From positions 1-16,463 of the forward strand of contig JAFDHB010000078.1 in the NCBI GenBank assembly GCA_019308985.1: a DNA stretch of 16,463 bases. Reading direction: 5' to 3'. Shown here piece after piece: positions 13,394-16,463 of this stretch (the stretch's first letter is position 1; every line of letters starts with the position of its first letter). The notes under the pieces are model-generated. The model was not told the origin of the DNA, searched no databases, and saw nothing but the letters and a program-made list of their open reading frames with translations. Source of the stretch: Deltaproteobacteria bacterium. Its GTDB lineage: Bacteria; Desulfobacterota; DSM-4660; Desulfatiglandales; HGW-15. Made by a program: the position numbers and the translations under genes.

Positions 13394-14143
13394 TTACTCC
13401 CCAAGGAGGGAGAGGAGTTCTTCCCATGAGGAAATCCTAGGGACGTGGGTGCCGGGGTCTTCAGCGTAAGAATCAGCGCCCATGGGCATGCGGCTCAGCC
13501 TGCGGTCCTTTACATAGGTAGTCCAAACGGGCTGGAGTCCTGCCCTTTCAGCCCCTATTATATCCGGCACCGGATCATCCCCAACATAGAGGGTTTCACC
13601 AGGCGCTACGCCGAAACACGAGACGAGGGTCTCGTATACCCTGGGATGTGGCTTGCGGAAACCCATTTCTCCTGATATGAGAATGACTTCAAACAATGGG
13701 GTCAAACCCAGTAGATCCAGGATCTTCCTGGCAGCCGGGGCATGGGTGAAATTGGATAAGAGACCGAGGGGATAATCTCTTTTGAGGCTCTGAAGCATTT
13801 CCAAGGTCCCGGGGACGAGGTGGCAGTGGGGAAAAAAGGCAGAAAAGTAAGCATCGACCGCCCTGCCGATAACCGGATCGTCAGGCCCCACGCTGTAACC
13901 CAGCTTTTGCAACGCGGCGCTTATCCAAAAGCGGTTATGGGTCTCTATACCCGTCCTCTGGCATTCTTCAAAGAATTCCAGGACAGTCTCCCCATATGTC
14001 CGGCCAAAGGCATCCTCCTCCAGAGAGAGACCGTTTCCCCGTAAGCTCCTGATAAGATTATCCATGGCCTCGCCAAGGGTATTGTTGTCGGAAAATATCA
14101 GGGTGTTGAAGAGGTCAAACCCTATGGCACTAATATTGTTCAT
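13394..14143 (-). CDS. HAD-superfamily hydrolase (subfamily IA type)
   Basis: This 249-aa cytoplasmic protein has the four HAD motifs: I, GFDLFNTLIF with nucleophile D10; II, LLSNFTHAP with S130-N131; III, GEMGFRKPHPRVY with K164; IV, YVGDDPVPDIIGAERAG with D189, D190 and D194. A helical cap lies between motifs I and II. In motif I the second Asp of the phosphatase pattern DxDxT is Phe12, as in haloacid-dehalogenase-like members, so a classical phosphatase reaction is not certain. GGGAG lies 9 nt before the ATG. It is divergent from the TetR remnant and followed by the antiporter gene. The substrate is unknown. Confidence 0.87.
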   Translation of the reverse strand: MNNISAIGFDLFNTLIFSDNNTLGEAMDNLIRSLRGNGLSLEEDAFGRTYGETVLEFFEECQRTGIETHNRFWISAALQKLGYSVGPDDPVIGRAVDAYFSAFFPHCHLVPGTLEMLQSLKRDYPLGLLSNFTHAPAARKILDLLGLTPLFEVILISGEMGFRKPHPRVYETLVSCFGVAPGETLYVGDDPVPDIIGAERAGLQPVWTTYVKDRRLSRMPMGADSYAEDPGTHVPRISSWEELLSLLGE

Positions 14144-14239
14144 ATGTCTTGCTCCCTTGCGTCTTTGATTGCTCCACCCGAGTGATTTTCAGTCTGAACA
14201 TGCAGCGGCTAGAGCAGAGGTATATTGCTAGAAGATGCA

Positions 14240-14256
14240 TTTCCTCCAGGAGGAAA
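14240..14256. promoter_or_regulatory. 17-bp perfect palindrome between the divergent HAD and TetR genes
   Basis: TTTCCTCC and GGAGGAAA flank a single A. Its place between two divergent genes, one of them a TetR-type regulator, fits an operator, but no half-site spacing typical for TetR is evident. The GGAGG within it is not followed by a start codon. Confidence 0.35.
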
Positions 14257-14312
14257 CACCCTTCGTGAGCGAAGAAATCCTACATAACATACTGGTCCCC
14301 ATGACGCAAATT

Positions 14313-14356
14313 TGACGGCTTCCTAAGAAGTCCCAAAACCGTCATGTCGGACTTTT
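14313..14356 (-). repeat. Inverted copy of the 44-bp repeat at 10280-10324
   Basis: The reverse complement (beginning AAGTCCGACATGACGG) matches 10280-10324 with about 7 differences in 44 bp, all transitions as far as I can count. The copy ends exactly where similarity to a TetR N-terminus begins (LFAEK at 14352), so it appears to have replaced the start of that gene. Confidence 0.6.
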
Positions 14357-14981
14357 TGCGGAAAAGAGTTACGCAGGGACTTCAATGAAGGACAGAGCAA
14401 AGGGGCTTAATGTGAGCATAGCTTCTGTCTATTATCATTTCAAAAACAAAGAACACATACTTTTCAACATAATCGAGTCAGCCGGCAATGACTTCTTGAT
14501 CGCTGTAAGGAAGGCTCAAGAGGCCTCGGATGACCCTCTGGAACAGTTGCAGGGTATGTTGATTTCCCTTGTCCTCCTGACAAAAGAGAAAAGAAACAGG
14601 GTTAAGGTATACGTGGAGGAGCAACATAATCTTTCGAAAAGGCTTTTGAACGTCATATATAAACAGCATCGAGAGATATATGATTGTTATGCAGAGCAAT
14701 CGAGAAGGGTCCATAGGGCGTATGGGAATTCCGTTGAGTCGGTTTCTGTCACCACCTTCGCTATCTTTGGTATGATGAACTGGTCCTACCGTTGGTACAA
14801 AGAAGAGGGGAAGCTGACCATCCAAGAGGTAGCTAAGAGACTCGCAAATATGCTATTCTATGGCATCCTAAGTAAGGATAAACGGCTGGCGTCTCCCCGA
14901 AAAGGCATCGGTCAGGGATATCGTAAGGGCTGTCGGCGTTTCCAACTCCACGGTCTACATCTATTTCAAGAACAAGGATGA
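14349..14981 (+). pseudogene. TetR-family regulator, unit 1: 5' end lost to a repeat, 3' end frameshifted
   Basis: TetR similarity begins upstream of the first ATG (14385): GLFAEKSYAGTSMKDRAKGL, then VSIASVYYHFKNKEHIL, the recognition helix. The first helix, which should precede LFAEK, is missing and replaced by repeat sequence with a stop at 14313-14315. No start codon exists in frame before 14385, so a protein from 14385 (198 aa) would have a damaged DNA-binding domain. The ligand domain runs to LANMLFYGIL (ending near 14870). The remaining residues (RLASPRKGIGQGYRKG) are out-of-frame reading of the HTH of unit 2. The frame should change near TCTCCCCGAAAAGG (14892-14905). The original was probably a double TetR regulator of fatty acid or acyl-CoA genes. 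Confidence 0.75.
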
Positions 14982-15462
14982 AATCCTCCACGAAATTATC
15001 GATCATATAGGCTCGATCCTTTTGAAAGAGCTTCGCTCGGCGATAGACAGGCAAAACGATCCTGTCAACTGTCTCGGAGAAATGATCTTCAGGCAGGTAT
15101 GCCTCATGAAAGAGAAACCGAAGGAAATAAAGATCTACCTTGAGGAGCAATACCAGCTACCCCCAAGGTTAAGGCGAAGGGCCCTAAAGCAGCACCGCCA
15201 GATCTTTGATGTCTATTACGACAAGGTTTGTGAACTGAAAGAACAGGGCCTGCTCCGCAAGCTGGACAGTACGGTCGCAACGTCCGGAATCTTTGCCATG
15301 ATGAACTGGGCCTATCGCTGGTTCAGAGACGGGGGCAGGCTTTCTATTGAAGATGTCGCCAGGGAGATCATATCCCTCTTTTTTCCCGGCATTTTCAAGC
15401 AAGGCGTCCTACCTGATGGAGGCAAGTTGGTGTTGGACGAATACATCCCCAGAAATAAGTAG
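14872..15462 (+). pseudogene. TetR-family regulator, unit 2, without its own start
   Basis: This frame follows a TAA at 14869-14871 and reads PEKASVRDIVRAVGVSNSTV, then YIYFKNKDEIL, a TetR helix-turn-helix, followed by a full ligand domain ending FFPGIFKQGV. It matches unit 1 along its length (KEIKIYLEEQYQLPPRLRRR against NRVKVYVEEQHNLSKRLLNV; IFAMMNWAYRWF against IFGMMNWSYRWY), so the two are tandem paralogous units. There is no ATG, GTG or TTG before TTG 15022, which lies after the HTH, and no first helix. It can only be made with DNA binding if unit 1 shifts +1 near 14895-14903, giving a fusion of about 358 aa. It is most likely a frameshifted or deletion-fused remnant. Confidence 0.75.
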
Positions 15463-15501
15463 ACGGAAGAATTATTGTTCGGAAATAGTAAGCGGTGGTA
15501 A

Positions 15502-15680
15502 ATGGAGAAGAAACAACTAGTCAAGGAAGTCGTTGAAAACATCGCAATCCTTAAGATCAACCGCCCCGACCAGGCAAATGCCTTGAATCGCGATCTTTTT
15601 TTGGGACTCAAGGCGGAACTGGATAATCTTGGGCGGGACCCTGGAATCAGGGTCGTGATCATCACCGGGGAAGGGGAGAA
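15502..15680 (+). pseudogene. Enoyl-CoA hydratase/isomerase, N-terminal fragment only
   Basis: From ATG 15502 the reading is the first strand-helix part of a crotonase: VENIAILKINRPDQANALN, then LRDL-type helix and IRVVIITGEGE, the point just before the oxyanion-hole AGaDl motif. Similarity stops there, at about 15678. The frame then runs on without meaning to a stop at 15786. About 200 residues, including all catalytic parts, are missing. The start has only a weak ribosome binding site. The sequence continues directly into a CoA-transferase in another frame, so a deletion joined two genes of what was probably an acyl-CoA degradation operon controlled by the TetR genes upstream. Confidence 0.8.
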
Positions 15681-16203
15681 GGAAGACTCTGTGGTGGTTT
15701 GCCAAACTATAACCGCTATGAAACGAAAGACGGGAAGTATATCGCCGTTGGTTCTCTTGAAACCAAGTTCAGGAACGCTCTCCTGAAGAAGCTGGGCAGG
15801 GAGGATCTCATCGCCGATAGAGGAGGGATCACCTCATCGGATGTAGATGAAACTGCCGGTGAAGTGCACTCTTTCTTCCGGAAGACTTTTCTGACCAAGA
15901 CCAGGGACCAATGGATGGAAGAGTTGGCGGATTGAACATCTGCGTAAGCCCGGCGAATACGCTCGAAGAGGCCTTGTCCCATCCCCAGACCCTGTTTCGA
16001 AAGATGGCTTGAGGGTCAAACACCCTTCAGCAGGAGATATCAAACAGATCGGCTCCCCTTTGAAATTTTCAGACATCTCTTTCGACGCAAACCGGATTCC
16101 GGCCCCGCGTCTTGGAGAGCACACGAGAGAGATATTGAGATCTCTGGGATATGGGGACAAGGAGATAGATGATTTGATAGCAAGGAACATCGTGAAGGAA
16201 TGA
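15681..16203 (+). pseudogene. CaiB/BaiF (family III) CoA-transferase or racemase, 3' part with two frameshifts
   Basis: Three consecutive frames give the C-terminal part of one family III CoA-transferase (possibly AMACR-like). 15681-15932 reads RLCGGLPNYNRYETKDGKYI, then AVGSLETKF and on to DQWMEELAD. 15935-16009 reads NICVSPANTLEEALSHP, then QTLFRKMA. 16009-16203 reads LRVKHPSAGDIKQIGSPLKF and ends in APRLGEHTREILRSLGYGDK. Single-base changes near 15933 and 16009 would restore one frame. The N-terminal half, including the catalytic Asp region, is missing. The family moves CoA between carboxylic acids or epimerises 2-methylacyl-CoA. This copy cannot be functional. Confidence 0.82.
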
Positions 16204-16272
16204 CGGGACACCTTAAGCTGAGCTACGGGAACACTTGTGGCCCCTAACCAATTTAAGAAGTGGGTCCAAGAT

Positions 16273-16463
16273 TGATGGCTTCGTAAAAAGTCCAATTTCT
16301 GCGTTCCGTTTCATCCCTGCCCCGTTAAATGGGCATTTTCCGCATTGAATCAACCCGAATTTCGCAAGGGTTGGGGCAAAACTCGGAATTGCAAACCCTT
16401 TTTGATCTTTTCTATTCACCTTTTTAGTGAATTGTTTTTCAAGGGTAGGGGAGCCTTTAGGCC
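16273..16463 (-). repeat. Second copy of the right arm of the TIR element, running to the window edge
   Basis: 16273-16334 matches the minus strand of 10582-10521 with about 5-6 differences in 62 bp, starting with the terminal TGATGGCTTCGTAAAAAGTC. After that similarity is patchy (TGAATCA and GTTGGGGCAA are shared), so the inner part has diverged or recombined. No gene is visible in 16204-16463. Confidence 0.65.
16366..16403 (+). terminator. Bipartite hairpin with T tract inside the right-hand repeat
   Basis: AAGGGTT (16366-16372) pairs with AACCCTT (16394-16400), and within it GCAA pairs with TTGC around a 9-nt loop. Five T at 16399-16403 follow. It could stop plus-strand transcription leaving the pseudogene zone, or it may simply be part of the repeat. 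Confidence 0.4.

Noticed and set aside
13135..13404. An 89-aa minus-strand open frame between the HAD and antiporter genes
   Set aside because: It starts at TTG without a ribosome binding site, overlaps both neighbours and has no motif. It could be a small protein, but nothing supports it.

Overview
The window looks like a chromosome segment of a Desulfobacterota (Deltaproteobacteria) bacterium, probably an anaerobe such as a sulfate reducer or syntroph. This is inferred from beta-oxidation-type genes, many single-domain response regulators with FAEAGE-type tails, a sigma-54 activator with a cysteine-rich PAS domain, and dispersed palindromic repeats. No 16S rRNA or other taxonomic marker is present.

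Layout. (1) 1-1021, plus strand: the 3' end of a 3-hydroxyacyl-CoA dehydrogenase gene, then a 59-aa lipoprotein with its own sigma-70 promoter. (2) 1163-2770, minus strand: an SLC13/DASS anion transporter. (3) 3004-9914, minus strand: a signalling cluster. In transcription order it encodes a PAS/AAA+/Fis sigma-54 activator, a Nitro_FeMo-Co domain protein, a single-domain receiver, a 62-aa FAEAGE peptide, a pseudoreceiver, a receiver with a FAEAGE tail, a membrane histidine kinase, a receiver, a kinase-like protein that keeps its phospho-accepting His but has lost its ATP-binding motifs, and a last receiver. A hairpin-T terminator follows at 2869-2892. A good -24/-12 (sigma-54) promoter precedes the FAEAGE peptide. 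(4) 9915-10600: a gene-free stretch of palindromes and a 257-bp element with terminal inverted repeats. (5) 10601-14143, minus strand: a FabH-like ketosynthase with a long leader, a Na+/Ca2+ exchanger-like antiporter and a HAD hydrolase. (6) 14300-16463: a decayed zone with two TetR units joined across a frameshift, an enoyl-CoA hydratase start joined to the 3' part of a CaiB/BaiF CoA-transferase gene, and copies of the repeats seen at 10.3-10.6 kb.

How the genes may work together. The signalling cluster has one competent sensor kinase, four intact receivers without output domains, a probable phosphotransfer protein that resembles the kinase next to it, and two proteins that seem to keep only scaffold functions. 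Its only DNA-binding protein is a sigma-54 activator with a PAS domain in place of a receiver. My inference is a branched phosphorelay whose kinase/receiver half is switched on through sigma-54. The target output is not visible here, although the SLC13 transporter just downstream has a weak -24/-12 match and is a candidate.

All assignments come from reading motifs by eye. No database search, folding or codon statistics were run.
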